The notes beneath the pieces are model-generated. The model did no database searches and was not told the DNA's origin. It saw only the letters and a program-made list of their open reading frames with translations. The position numbers were made by a program, and so were the translations under genes. DNA of 64,000 bases from Pseudofabraea citricarpa. Taxonomy: Eukaryota; Ascomycota; Leotiomycetes; Helotiales; Dermateaceae. The stretch spans positions 1-64,000 of the forward strand of contig JAPWGK010000025.1 of NCBI GenBank assembly GCA_029641185.1. Reading direction: 5' to 3'. Shown one piece after another: positions 11,714 to 21,971 of the stretch (positions are counted from its first letter, which is position 1; the number at the start of each line of letters is the position of its first letter).

Positions 11714-13161
11714 ATGGCTTTAAACTTGCTATTCTTTGCTCTTCTAGCAGTTCCAATTACCGCACAAAGTCAGGTTTGGGGGCAGTGTTCGTACTTCTTC
11801 CAGTGGATTTGGATGTCTTGCTAATGTCTTCGTCAGGTGGAGGAATTGGCTATTCTGGCAGCACGAGCTGCGTATCTGGATCCACTTGCGTCAAGCAAAA
11901 TGATTATTACTCCCAGTGTGTACCAGGTGCTGCTACAACTGCGGCTCCACCGACAACTCTTGTCACATCAACCACATCCGCGATAACATCGGTGACATCT
12001 GGCTCCGCTACCAGCCAGACCGCATCCACCACCGCTGCCGTTCCAACTGGAGCAGCAACATGCGCAGCCCTTCCTAGCTCCATAACACTCACGTCCAATG
12101 CAAAGTTACCCGATCCATTCCTTAATTGGAGTGGCTCACGAGTGTCTACCGCTGCCGAGTTCACATGTCGTCAAAGTGAGATTTTGGACCTTCTTCAGCG
12201 GTATGAGCTGGGAACTTTACCCGGTCCGCCAGAAACTTTGACTGCTTCATTTTCTGGAAGCACTTTGACAATTAATGCTGGAAACGCTGGGAAATCAATA
12301 TCTTTCTCTGTTTCCATCACTTATCCATCGTCCGGTACTGCGCCATACCCTGCCATCATCGGTTATGGTGGGGGAAGTTTACCTGCACCAGCTGGAGTCG
12401 CAATGATCAACTTCAACAATGATGACATCGCAGCTCAGGCAAGCACTGGAAGTCGTGGTCAAGGAAAGTTCTATACTCTCTATGGATCTAGCCACTCTGC
12501 TGGTGCCTTGACTGCGTGGGCGTGGGGTGTGGGACGTGTCATTGACGCCCTGGAGAAGACACCCACCGCGAGAATCGATCCAACCAAGCTTGGAGTCACA
12601 GGGTGCTCTCGAAATGGAAAAGGTGCTATGGTTGCTGGCGCTCTTAACCCTCGAATTGCCTTGACGCTCCCACAGGAATCTGGTGCTGGTGGCTCTGCTT
12701 GCTGGAGAATTTCGGATTATCTGAAGTCTCAAGGTCAAAATATCCAAACCGCCTCTCAAATCATTACTGAGAATGTCTGGTTCGGACCTGCTTTTAACAA
12801 GTATGTTAACCAAGTCCCAACATTGCCGTTTGACCACCACTCATTGGCTGCTTTGGTCGCCCCTCGAGCCTTATTCGTTATCGAGAATAATATTGACTGG
12901 TTGGGTCCAGCAAGTGCCTTTGGCTGTATGAAGTCTGCCCATAAGGTTTGGGAAGCTTTGGGGGTTCCTGATAATATGGGTTATTCTCAAATTGGAAGCC
13001 ACAACCACTGCGCGTTCCCTTCTAATCAGCAAGCCGCTCTCACAGCATTTGTACAGAAATTCCTTCTTGGACAATCATCGACTAATACCGCAGTCATGCA
13101 AAGTGATTCTTCTTTCACTGAAAGCCAGTGGGTGGATTGGACCGTTCCAACTTTAAGATAA
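11714..13161 (+). CDS. Secreted glucuronoyl methylesterase, family CE15, with N-terminal CBM1
   Basis: Model of 465 residues with one intron (11787-11836; branch TGCTAAT, end CGTCAG). Domain order: signal peptide (residues 1-about 18, MALNLLFFALLAVPITAQ); CBM1 (about 21-55) with VWGQCGG, GYSGSTSCVSGSTC and YYSQC; a Ser/Thr/Ala linker to about 115; then the CE15 catalytic domain. The nucleophile motif is GCSRNGKGA with Ser282. The acid is Glu305 in PQESGAGG, and the catalytic His lies in SHNHC near residues 413-415. The family cleaves esters between lignin alcohols and 4-O-methylglucuronic acid of xylan. The intron lies inside the first CBM1 Cys codon; without removing it the signal peptide is lost. 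Cip2-type enzymes have the same layout. Confidence 0.95.
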
Positions 13162-14524
13162 GTCAATGTACATAATTTGAAGGTTCTGGTTGTGGGAGTG
13201 CATTGGAAATTTGTTATATTTTGTCTTGAAAGATGTTTTCCCCATCTTGTTACATTCGTTTGTGGTGGTTTAAGATGGTATTTGAGATAAGGTACACTGT
13301 ACCTGGATACCATATCATATATTTAAAAGGCAACAAAATCGGTAAAAACAATGATCATATCAGAGTAAATAAAGTACGATTAGGCTGAATTATGTCTGCT
13401 TCAAATCAAATCTGACATGCTACAGCTGAAATCCAAGTCTTGGGCCGCTAGTGTTCAAGACTCTTATAGATCAAATCATGTTCTTCATGTCCGAACTCAT
13501 CCCCACAGTTGGTTCATTTTCTACCTTTCATGATGCCGGATCTCGGGAAGGGCTCTGACACGTTTCGGCACCCGGTCATCGTGGTCATAACGCTCTGGTA
13601 ATTCAAGCGAGGAACATCTGACACAACTTCCAATGCACGTTTCATCCTTTGGGCATTTGAAAATTCCCCAGACTTACGCACTCGAAAATATTTGTGTTAG
13701 ATATAAACCGACCTAACAAGGTAGCTCAATTAACCGTCAAGATATAATTACCTGCTGCACCGGTTCTTACAAAGTCATTGTGTGGGATAGTATTTCGGTT
13801 TTCTACTTTTGTAATTGAACTTTCTGAAGGGAACAACGATAAAAACCTTCTACGAAAGTGTATTCACTGGAGCTCTAATGAAAATGTGCGGTTCAAGCCA
13901 AGCTATTTCACGACTGCAAAATTGTTTGTCCAGATCCTTCTCTAACTAATTTAAGGTAGTATGAGAATAATTGGTAACGCCTTATATATCAGACTGTAGG
14001 ATAACTTTAGACTTGTGATCATGCTTAGAAGAGATCTACGTCGAAATGCGGGGCGACTAAATCATCCGATCAAGCGTCTCGGATCATCAGATGTAAGAAA
14101 ACACGCATGAACCTTCACCAGCGGCTCGAGTCGATCAAACGCCAGAGAACTGTGTTTCACCCTTGTAAGTTGTAGAGATACTGTCTTGTATCATGGCAAC
14201 GTCGTAATCTTGGCGGTGAGTTCTTAATATTTTAATGCAATAACGTCGCTTCTTGACTTTGTAACCTTTCGCGTAATGACCTGACATTCATAGCCTGCAA
14301 CGCAAATCGCTTGGCGTCTGATGTTGCTGGGAGACGATGCACGCTTGGAGATCTCCCAAAGTCAAGATGAACGACTCCAAAGTTTATAAAAGACCTTGAC
14401 TCCAGGCTATAGAGTTCTTACAATCAACTTCAAATTTATTCTCTTATCTACAAGTGGCTGACCTGGTGTCGACTCGAGTTTTACCATACCCTTTTATAAT
14501 TGCATCCTTCAATCTTTACTCAAA
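13162..14524. other. Intergenic region upstream of the small secreted protein gene
   Basis: No supported coding region on either strand. The last 140 bases look like a core promoter. The mirror stretch is 45583-46945. Confidence 0.6.
14385..14392 (+). promoter_or_regulatory. TATA box (TATAAAAG)
   Basis: Located 133 bases upstream of the ATG at 14525, a usual distance for a fungal gene with a leader of about 100 bases. The mirror is 45715-45722. Confidence 0.5.
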
Positions 14525-14904
14525 ATGGTTCGCATTATCTTCACCATGGCTATCGCATGTAAGTGCAAATTCCATTGGATCGGTGAAATTTATAATTAAC
14601 AGGTGCTTCTGTGATAGTCGCGATAACTGCTCATGCCATTACCCCCAACGATGCCGGAGCAAAGAATGTCGGCGCTGGCCAGGGAGCTCAATTCATCACG
14701 GGTGGATGCGTGTCAGATGCTGACTGCTCATCCGCATGCTGTGCTGATGCCAGCGGCGTTGGTGTCTGCTCTGCAGAAGCAGCTCAATTTCAGAATGGGA
14801 AGAATGGATGCAACTTTGTAGATCCAAATGCAGATGCAACTATTGCAGCTGCTCAGGCTCAGGTTGCAAAGCAAGGTTTCAGACGTGTAAGGAGAGATTC
14901 GTAG
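14525..14904 (+). CDS. Small secreted cysteine-rich protein, BAS2-like effector candidate
   Basis: Model of 111 residues with one intron (14559-14602, GTAAGT to TTAACAG) that splits a Cys codon in the signal peptide. The N-terminus MVRIIFTMAIACASVIVAIT is a hydrophobic secretion signal. The mature part has GAGQGAQFITGGCVSDADC, then SSACCADASG, VCSAEAAQFQ and a final Cys in NGCNFVDP, giving about six Cys. The tail is Ala/Gln rich and ends in the basic RRVRRDS. The pattern resembles biotrophy-associated secreted protein 2 of Magnaporthe and homologues in other plant-associated ascomycetes; this match is from memory. A secreted role at the plant interface is inferred. It lies between two lignocellulose esterase genes on the same strand. 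Confidence 0.8.
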
Positions 14905-16513
14905 GGTCTGGGAGGGTTTAAGCCCATTTTTGAAATTTGGTGCTTAGGAGTAGAGACAGTACGTGCTTTATGTTTGGGAGTCGGCCAAGCTATTTGATTC
15001 GATACGATTTCAATGAATAAGGGCTTGAGATGAAAGTTTTCATGTACATCTGACGACCCGATAACAAGAGATTTGACTCAGCATACTACATGATTCTTTA
15101 TTTCAAATGTGACATGGAAATAAAAATGGTAAATATAAGTTATTACTATAATTCTCCTATACTATTAAAGCGTGGTTCTTGAGATGCTCGCAATTATGGG
15201 CATGTTTACACACTCCTATAACCTCGCATTAGCCATAAAATCTTATGACAGACCTCTCCCTACCTGCAAAAAATCGGACCGCCGCTCAGCACAAGGGCGA
15301 ATAAACTTTTACATAGATAGTTTTATTTTAATGCACTGACATCCTGGTGATAACATCGAGCGACAATCCATGTGAATAATTCCATCGCCGTTTTGAACCT
15401 ATTTTTATTCCAGAGGTATATCAAAGTTTTCTGTAGCCGTATGCTTTAAAAGAAATGGGAAAGAAACCCTTGTAATTATGCTTACAGATGCAGAGTAAAT
15501 TTGAAATGTCCAGTGGTATTTGTCGAGGGGCAAGATTATAGGAAGGCAAGAAAAGGATATTAGTTGCTGCAGGAATCGCCCTTGGGCTCCACCGGTGCTT
15601 CGCTTGCTACCTTCATTGACTTTCTGATATCTGTGTAGGTAATATAAAACTTGATGAAATTTGTGATATTCTCTAGGCTTGGAGTTACCCGGCAGACCAA
15701 AAACGATCAAGATAAAATTGTCGGCACGTCCAAGTTGTTAATAAACTAGCACTATGTCCCATCTACAACCTTCAGCGCAGGTTCTACCCTGCTGTGTTAA
15801 ACAACTTCCTCGCAAATTTGCTAACACGATATACATATCAGAGAACTTTCAAGCTCTGGTAATACTAGATATAATATTTGAGTTTATTTTTAAGCGGTCG
15901 AGAGTTGAGTATCTTGATATTCGAACTTTATAATTTTTAGCAAGAGAAAAGCTTCCTTATAAGCGACAAACACATGTGACAGAATATTATAACCGGATTT
16001 GAGAGGCATAATTAATTGAGAACGTAAACAGAGAACGTAAAGCTTTAATTTCAATTTAAGATAATTAACAGCCATATAATATTCTCCAAAGATAAATTAT
16101 TCTCGGTTACCTTATTATTATCAAATGTACTTACCGCTTTCAAATGCCGTATTTTCTTTTTTTTTTAGGCTACACTTCTTCTACTCAGGCTATTAACATT
16201 TCGGGATTCCCCACATCACTTTTGGCCATTTTAGGCCACAATGCGACGCAAGTGATCTTTGTATCAATGAATCTATGTTCAAAATATTTCTTTCTACTCG
16301 ATTTGGGTCTTCTCACCAATAATTTATCTTGCTAATTGGGACATGCCTTTTCTTGGGATAGATAATAGCAATGGGCCAAAGGATGTAACGTCACCCTGTG
16401 AACCTGTTCTTTTTCCTAAGCTAGAAGCTGTCATGTATAAAAGGACATATGGGCCTCCTCCGCATTTCAATCGAAAAATTTGAGTACAAGATAAATTTGT
16501 ATCTTATCATCAA
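14905..16513. other. AT-rich intergenic region
   Basis: Nothing recognisable as a gene. AT-richness is strongest around 15800-16160. A TATA box near the end serves the following gene. The mirror stretch is 43594-45202. Confidence 0.6.
16436..16443 (+). promoter_or_regulatory. TATA box (TATAAAAG)
   Basis: It sits 70 bases before ATG 16514 and 100 before the alternative ATG 16544. The mirror is 43664-43671. Confidence 0.5.
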
Positions 16514-17636
16514 ATGGCATACTATTATCTGTTCCGCAGCCGTATGGTCGTACTTTCACTACTGTATTCCACAGTTATGGGCGCGCTTGTTAGTGTCCCT
16601 AATTTTGGTTCAAACCCAACCAACATACAAATGAGCATCTACGTTCCTGCAAACGTTGCTTCGAAGCCAGCCGTCATCTTAGCCGTAGGTTCTCTTTCCC
16701 GCAGAATTTCTAGTATCTAATGTTAAATAGCTTCATCCTTGCGGTGGCAATGGCCCAGCGTATGCACAGATGGCCAACTATAACACAGCTGCAGACCAAT
16801 ATGGTTTTATCACTATCTATCCAAGTACCACCCACGATAACAACTGCTGGGATGTTGCCAGCACCAAGTCTCTCACTCACGAAGGAGGCGGTGACACTCA
16901 ATCTTTAGTCAACATGGTCAAATACACCATTACGAACTACAATGCAGATACTTCGCGTGTTTTTGTTACCGGCTCCTCTTCCGGTGCGATGATGACCAAC
17001 GTCCTCTGTGCAGTCTATCCAGATTTTTTTATTGCCGGATCTGGTTATTCGGGCGTCGCTGCTGGTTGTCTCGCTGGGTCCCCTGGAGCCAGCCCCTCGA
17101 CTGCCGATCCCGCATGTGCCAATGGTCAGCATATTAAGACCCAACCAGAGTGGGTAGCTCAAGTTAAGGCCATGTACACTTCTTGGACTGGCCCTTATCC
17201 GCGCATGCAAGTCTGGCATGGGACAAGCGATAACTTTGTCTGGTACGCGAATTTAGGCGAGCAGATCAAGGAATGGTCGGGCTTGTTGGGCGTGTCTTTC
17301 ACTAAGAACTTAACGAACACGCCGCAAACAGCATACACGGAAATGGTTTATGGAGACGGCACCAAGTTTGTGGCTTATAGTGCGGCAGGTGTGGGGCATA
17401 CAGTGCCAGTACATGTTTCCGTCGATTTGGCTTGGTTTGGTATTCCAGGCTCAGGCTCATCCACGACTTCCCAGGTGACAAGCCCAACAAGTGTGACAAC
17501 AACAGCGACTCCAACATCTGGTGGGACAATTCCAAAATATGGACAGTGCGGGGGACAACAATGGACGGGCGGTACGGTTTGTGCTACCCCATATATCTGC
17601 ACATATTCAAATGCGTATTATTCGCAATGTCTTTGA
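16514..17636 (+). CDS. Secreted feruloyl/acetylxylan esterase, family CE1, with C-terminal CBM1
   Basis: Model of 358 residues with one intron (16685-16730) joining VILA to LHPCGGNG. The N-terminus is a secretion signal; Met11 (ATG 16544, [17 protein letters not shown]) is an equally good start. The alpha/beta-hydrolase domain has the oxyanion segment LHPCGG, nucleophile elbow GSSSG with Ser140, Asp224 in WHGTSDN and His280 in GVGHTVP. A Ser/Thr/Pro linker (about 300-325) leads to a CBM1 at about 327-358 ([15 protein letters not shown] to YYSQCL). CE1 enzymes of this type hydrolyse ferulate or acetyl esters on arabinoxylan; sequence alone does not separate the two activities. With the CE15 gene 3.4 kb away it targets ester cross-links of the plant cell wall. 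Confidence 0.93.
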
Positions 17637-18397
17637 ATGATTTAGGACGAAGGAAGGGAAGAGTTCGAAAAGATGAAAGAAAATTTGTGTTTAGGCCTGT
17701 AGGCAAGCTATCGACTTCGCCAACCAAACTTTGAATTTATTTTGAGAATTAAAGAAGCCACAAAAAAAGACTTATTAATCTCTTCGTTTGAGGATTGGGC
17801 ATTGCTCGTTGAAGTTGAGGCATCAGGACACAACATGCTGTGTTATAATTGTTGCCAAGTGAAATAAAGAATTAACACGCAGGCCTTGGTTACATCATAA
17901 TAATCGGATCAGCTCTAATAAAATTAGCAATTGTACTAGCACAAACTTATAGAGCGTCAGATAATCCATCCATCTACCACTAATCACGATCTGCATCAGC
18001 AAATATGTTCCCGCACTGATCTCGTCCACTCAGACTTGTCTGGTACGTACCCTCAGTCCCATTCAACCCTCTATTATCATACTATTAAATAGCATATAAA
18101 CTTGCTCTGAATTGAAAATATCTCAAATCGTCAAAGAGATTACGACAACCGCTTGCTTTTATGAGTTTTTAGGATTTCCTGTCTATTTAGAGTGGAGTAT
18201 CACCTATGATATATTTACTATAGAGGCTGGAACACTTGCCTATTCTGCTACGAATGAAGGAAGCCTAACACACAAAATACACAAAAAGTTTATCGTGATG
18301 GCTATTAGCAAAGAGAATTATGATACACGTATTATAGTATTGGTGAAAGTGTCTCGAGATAAGTATGAATTTGAGTCTAAGTGGTAGATACTACCAG
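17637..18397. other. Intergenic region, tail-to-tail between esterase and kinase genes
   Basis: No supported gene. An open frame at about 18112-18387 has no ATG and no recognisable domain. The stretch holds the 3' flanks of two convergent genes. The mirror stretch is 41710-42470. Confidence 0.55.
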
Positions 18398-19903
18398 CTA
18401 GGTAGCTAGCATGTCCGCCAAACGAGTCTTCGCAACTTCCGGATCCCACTCGACAAGTTTTCGCTCCTTCATGTCCTTTACCTTCTGTTCTACAAATGGC
18501 TCCATCGCATTCCTCGCAGCCTCGCTCAGAAGATGTACTCTTGTCTTCCAAAGTTCATTTTTCTCCACACCAACTTTCCTCCGTCCAAAGAATCTCTCGT
18601 CCAGATATTTCCAGAAGACTGTGTCAAATGCCCAGCTCTTCCGCGCTGCATAAGTCAACCAGAATCGTCCCGTTTCCCAGCTCTCTCTCATGTATGCTGA
18701 TAACGGGAGTTCCGTAGACCTGGATTCAAAACCCGTACTCTCCTCAGCTTGTTCCATGGCTAATAGCCATGTTTTAAGTCGAAGCCCATAATTCTTTGCC
18801 CAATCGTCGATACCAGCATCCCACATTTCTGGGGTGTCAAGCAGTAACCACCATGGAGGATCGAGAACGAACTGGGTGGGTGCAGTATACGTGAATTCCC
18901 AGTCAATGACGGAAACGATTTCGTTGGCATCGTTGATGAGCATATTTCCTGGACGAAAATCATCGCCATAGAGCCGAAATGAGTCGGAATTTGAAGGCGC
19001 TGGCAAGAGTTTTGAAGTTCTGGTCCCTGCCTGGGCAGACCAGTTATCCTCAGCGAATCCAAAGGTAGAGAGTTGGCCTTCTATTGCTAGCTGGTAAAAA
19101 AGCTTACGAGCAACGTATTTGTTTCGGCAGTCGTCCGCTGATTTGACCAAGTCGTTACGTTGGAATATCAGTTGTGCCAAATGACCCTGCGCCAGGTTCA
19201 AGTAGTACTCATCTGAGGATTGGAACGTCTTATACTCTGGTGAGAAGATAGCAGAAGGTATATTGGCGAGCTGAAGCATGTCGTTCATATTTTGAGTGAT
19301 TGGGCGCCCGCCCACAGAAAAGGAACCGTCGTCCGCTTCGAGCAGGGACCCAATTTGTGTAAATGTATGACGGGAGAGTTCGAGGATGATACTCGCCACT
19401 TTGAGATAGAGGTCTTCTAGTGTAGTTTGGGAGATATTGGGATCCAAGGCATGAGTTATGGAAGAATCAAGGCCGGGTGTAGTCAGGGCATGCGATAAGG
19501 TTGACTTGTTTTCGACGCGGTCCATGAGGATGAATGGCCCGACGTCAGAGAAATCGCTGTAAAATAATACTTGCGGAATGGGTATTCTAGTATTCCGTTG
19601 TATATACTTCGCAGTTGCTGCCTCTCGGAGTGTTTTCTCTTCCGGAAGCTGTGCTTGACTGACGGAGGGCCGTCGAACCATTATATCAGGGGAAACACCT
19701 TCAACGTGTATTCGATATAGATTGTTGAAACCACCAATAATCATCGGGGAAATCCAGGTCGCTGGCTTTCCGAATTTTTCCGTCACCAGCAACTCGAGGC
19801 GACGACATAAGGACCTCTTGCTCAACGCTTTCTGGGCCTCTTCCCATTCCTCGTCATTCTTATCCCACGCGAGCTCGTCAAAATCTTGCCTGGCGTTCTC
19901 CAT
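18398..19903 (-). CDS. Aminoglycoside-phosphotransferase-fold kinase, 501 aa
   Basis: Single-exon model beginning at ATG 19901-19903 (MENARQDFDELAWD). Open sequence extends further upstream but has no ATG. The kinase-like fold is shown by the N-lobe segment (IIGGFNNLYRI, MVRRPS), the catalytic loop YGDDFRPGNML with Asp314 and Asn321, and the metal-binding VSVIDWEF with Asp334. The catalytic loop lacks the usual His before Gly-Asp (Tyr here), so activity on a small molecule is likely but not assured. The fungal APH family is large and its substrates are mostly unknown; some members act on choline-like compounds. It should not be taken as antibiotic resistance. Confidence 0.87.
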   Translation of the reverse strand: MENARQDFDELAWDKNDEEWEEAQKALSKRSLCRRLELLVTEKFGKPATWISPMIIGGFNNLYRIHVEGVSPDIMVRRPSVSQAQLPEEKTLREAATAKYIQRNTRIPIPQVLFYSDFSDVGPFILMDRVENKSTLSHALTTPGLDSSITHALDPNISQTTLEDLYLKVASIILELSRHTFTQIGSLLEADDGSFSVGGRPITQNMNDMLQLANIPSAIFSPEYKTFQSSDEYYLNLAQGHLAQLIFQRNDLVKSADDCRNKYVARKLFYQLAIEGQLSTFGFAEDNWSAQAGTRTSKLLPAPSNSDSFRLYGDDFRPGNMLINDANEIVSVIDWEFTYTAPTQFVLDPPWWLLLDTPEMWDAGIDDWAKNYGLRLKTWLLAMEQAEESTGFESRSTELPLSAYMRESWETGRFWLTYAARKSWAFDTVFWKYLDERFFGRRKVGVEKNELWKTRVHLLSEAARNAMEPFVEQKVKDMKERKLVEWDPEVAKTRLADMLAT

Positions 19904-20521
19904 GAATTTTGGACTGATGGGAGAAGCTAGATGGGAGAAGGGTATCACCGTTGGCAGTGGAGTTTTTGCAATGCGAACCTGGATTACCGTCAGATGATAT
20001 TTTCAGCGTAAATATTGGCAGCGGAATACTTGTATGTTGGTGGTGTTCTTGTCTCGAAATGGCGGTGGGTTCTGTGGTTGGCGGCGCTTGAGCTTCTAAT
20101 CCCATTGGTCATGGCACAGTCACCTCCGGTACTTCCCAATCAGACGCCTTCTGCATTGCCGCCGGCCTCAGCCTCAGCCTCGGCCTTGGCCATATTATTC
20201 TCGTCTTCTAAGCGCTCGCTCAGTGGAACGGGCCACAAATGCCGCCAGTTCTAGCACAAAACGTGCATGTGACTTCGCGTTGCGGGATTCCACCACAAGT
20301 GCTATGAATGATACATACTGACATCATATCTATTCACAGCTTCTGTATCTCTACCGTGCGGACTTGATTCTTTTGATCTTCGTTACCGTGGGCAGAGCTG
20401 ACTATGAAACTCAGTTCTACTTATGTCAGGCACAAAACAATTGCACTTACAGGTGTTCGAAAATAAAGCACCAGCGGGGCGCAGTAACCAACATCTTTTA
20501 CCCTCGAAGAAGCCAATACTT

Positions 20522-20537
20522 GCCTGCTTCGGCAGGC
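20522..20537. other. Perfect hairpin with TTCG tetraloop
   Basis: GCCTGC, TTCG, GCAGGC: a six-pair stem closed by C(TTCG)G, one of the most stable RNA tetraloops. It lies in an intergenic region with no gene assigned. The mirror is 39570-39585. Confidence 0.6.
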
Positions 20538-20554
20538 CGAGACAGGATCACTGC

Positions 20555-20587
20555 GCCGATCAATTAGGCCGATCAATTAGGCCGATT
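20555..20587. repeat. 13-base tandem repeat, about 2.5 copies
   Basis: Unit GCCGATCAATTAG occurs at 20555-20567 and 20568-20580, with a partial third copy from 20581. The mirror is 39520-39552. Confidence 0.85.
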
Positions 20588-20886
20588 CATACCAATACCG
20601 CTCAGCAAAGCAATAATGGTACGAGCCGCTGCTTCCCTCGTTCTCAAACCAACAACACCAACAACGGAGTCATATCTGGCCATCCAACACTTACATCAAG
20701 CCCGCTGAAAAAAAGAAGTGAACTGGTCTGGATTACGCTGATTGGTATGTAACACAGCCTGCAGCGTCCACTTGGCCATGGCTGAATTCTGGTCATGTTT
20801 GACATTGAGATATCTTCCTGCGAGGTGAGTAATAGCGGTTAAATCTCAGACCATCCATAGATCATGATGTAGCTGCTCCAGCGAGC

Positions 20887-20894
20887 TATATAAG
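20887..20894 (+). promoter_or_regulatory. TATA box (TATATAAG)
   Basis: It is followed by a CA-rich start region and a leader of about 270 bases with a likely intron (21109-21162, GTGAGA to TATATAG) before ATG 21186. The mirror is 39213-39220. Confidence 0.5.
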
Positions 20895-21185
20895 GACACT
20901 CGTTGTGCACCATTTCAGTTCATCCAACTCATCATCCACCTTGTCATTTGAGAAGCAATTTCCATACAACTTCTACCAGCCGCTTCCTTCCCTATTTTCC
21001 ATCCTTTTTGTCTTATCCTAAGTCACCAAACTACCACATACACCATCGTTCTGCATTTGACTTCACAGTCCAGTCTGATCGTCTGCAGGAATAAGATCTC
21101 TCACCAAGGTGAGATTGTCTATTTTCATCCTTTTAGCGATTTGTGATTAACTTTGTATATAGGAATCAAATTATCCCCCCTCGAG

Positions 21186-21407
21186 ATGTCTGCAGAAGAT
21201 AGACGTAGCAAGAATAGTCTCGAGGATGAACTCACCGCCGAGGATATGATGGTTGACGCGGCCACGGCTAGCAAGAGTAAACGCCAGAAGAACAGAGAGG
21301 AAAGGGAGGAGAGGGAGCGTCAGAAAGAGGAAGATCGGAAGGCAGAGGCGATCCAAAAGACACTTGATGCTGGAACTTCGAGCAGGCAAAAGCGCAACAA
21401 GCAGTAA
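21186..21407 (+). CDS. Small highly charged coiled-coil protein, 73 aa
   Basis: Not recognised as a named family. The protein starts MSAEDRRSKNSLEDELTAED, then runs into a Lys/Arg/Glu-rich helix (KNREEREERERQKEEDRKAE) and ends QKRNKQ. A single charged helix of this type is often a small RNA- or ribosome-associated or stress protein, but that is only a guess. Reality as a gene is supported by a good TATA box, a canonical leader intron and an ATG with A at -3. It lies just upstream of the 104-residue coiled-coil gene on the same strand. Confidence 0.55.
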   Translation: MSAEDRRSKNSLEDELTAEDMMVDAATASKSKRQKNREEREERERQKEEDRKAEAIQKTLDAGTSSRQKRNKQ

Positions 21408-21656
21408 GAGCTTTGTCAAATTAGAATTTACTAAAGTAATTATCAAAAGATAAAAGAATTCTAGAAGCACTTCTTGTATTGCATCTTACTCTATTTAACC
21501 GGCGTCAAGTGACCAATCTGCATGATGCGCTGGCGGGTTAAGGTTACGCTTGCCCGATAACGGCTATTGACAGAGCCTGTAAAGTGCAAATATCTTCACC
21601 TGTCATATCAAGCTGAAATAATGATATTAATCTATAGATTACCAAATATTTTCAAG

Positions 21657-21971
21657 ATGTCAAACAAAATCACCGACGCCCGTATCGACGAACTTCAAAG
21701 GCTGAAAGACCTAAAGAAAGAGTTGAGCGATAAAATCCAGACACAAAAGGATGATATGCAGAAAATTTTGGATACAATGGACGATGAAGCTCAGGAAGTT
21801 GCGTCATCATCTTCAAAAGCAGCAAAGGCTGCTCGAGGCATAGCGTCGTCTAGTCTCAACTATCAAGACACAATTGACGCCCTCGAATTGACTATCGGTC
21901 GCTTGGAGGAGGATTATTTCGGAGTAGAGAAAGAGCTGGAAGAATTGGAAGAGGCGATAAAGTCAACCTGA
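21657..21971 (+). CDS. Small coiled-coil protein, 104 aa
   Basis: No family was recognised. The start is ATG 21657 (MSNKITDARIDELQRLKDLK). Residues about 10-48 and 65-103 form two helices with heptad spacing (LQRLKDLKKELSDKI; LELTIGRLEEDYFGVEKEL) separated by a Ser/Ala-rich linker (VASSSSKAAKAARGIASSS). This predicts an antiparallel hairpin or an oligomer. Its stop codon overlaps the end of the convergent kinase gene by 9 bases (21963-21971). It sits two genes from the NOD-like receptor; a partner role is possible but unsupported. Confidence 0.6.
   Translation: MSNKITDARIDELQRLKDLKKELSDKIQTQKDDMQKILDTMDDEAQEVASSSSKAAKAARGIASSSLNYQDTIDALELTIGRLEEDYFGVEKELEELEEAIKST

Larger units (their letters stand above)
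19904..21185. other. Intergenic region with hairpin, short tandem repeat and promoter
   Basis: Divergent promoter region between the minus-strand kinase and the plus-strand small gene at 21186. No supported coding region. It has a GCCTCA microsatellite near 20164-20185, a tetraloop hairpin (20522-20537), a 13-base tandem repeat (20555-20587) and a TATA box (20887-20894). A 5' leader intron is likely at 21109-21162. The mirror stretch is 38922-40203. Confidence 0.6.

Noticed and set aside
18112..18387. Possible 91-residue gene on the plus strand
   Set aside because: It begins with TTG, has no ATG, no recognisable domain, and lies in the tail-to-tail region of two convergent genes.
19904..19948. 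Upstream extension of the 501-residue kinase
   Set aside because: The extension starts with GTG; the first ATG at 19903 also gives a family-like N-terminus.
20015..20254. Possible membrane protein with Ala/Ser-rich tail
   Set aside because: TTG start, low-complexity Ala/Ser from a GCCTCA microsatellite, and position in a divergent promoter region.
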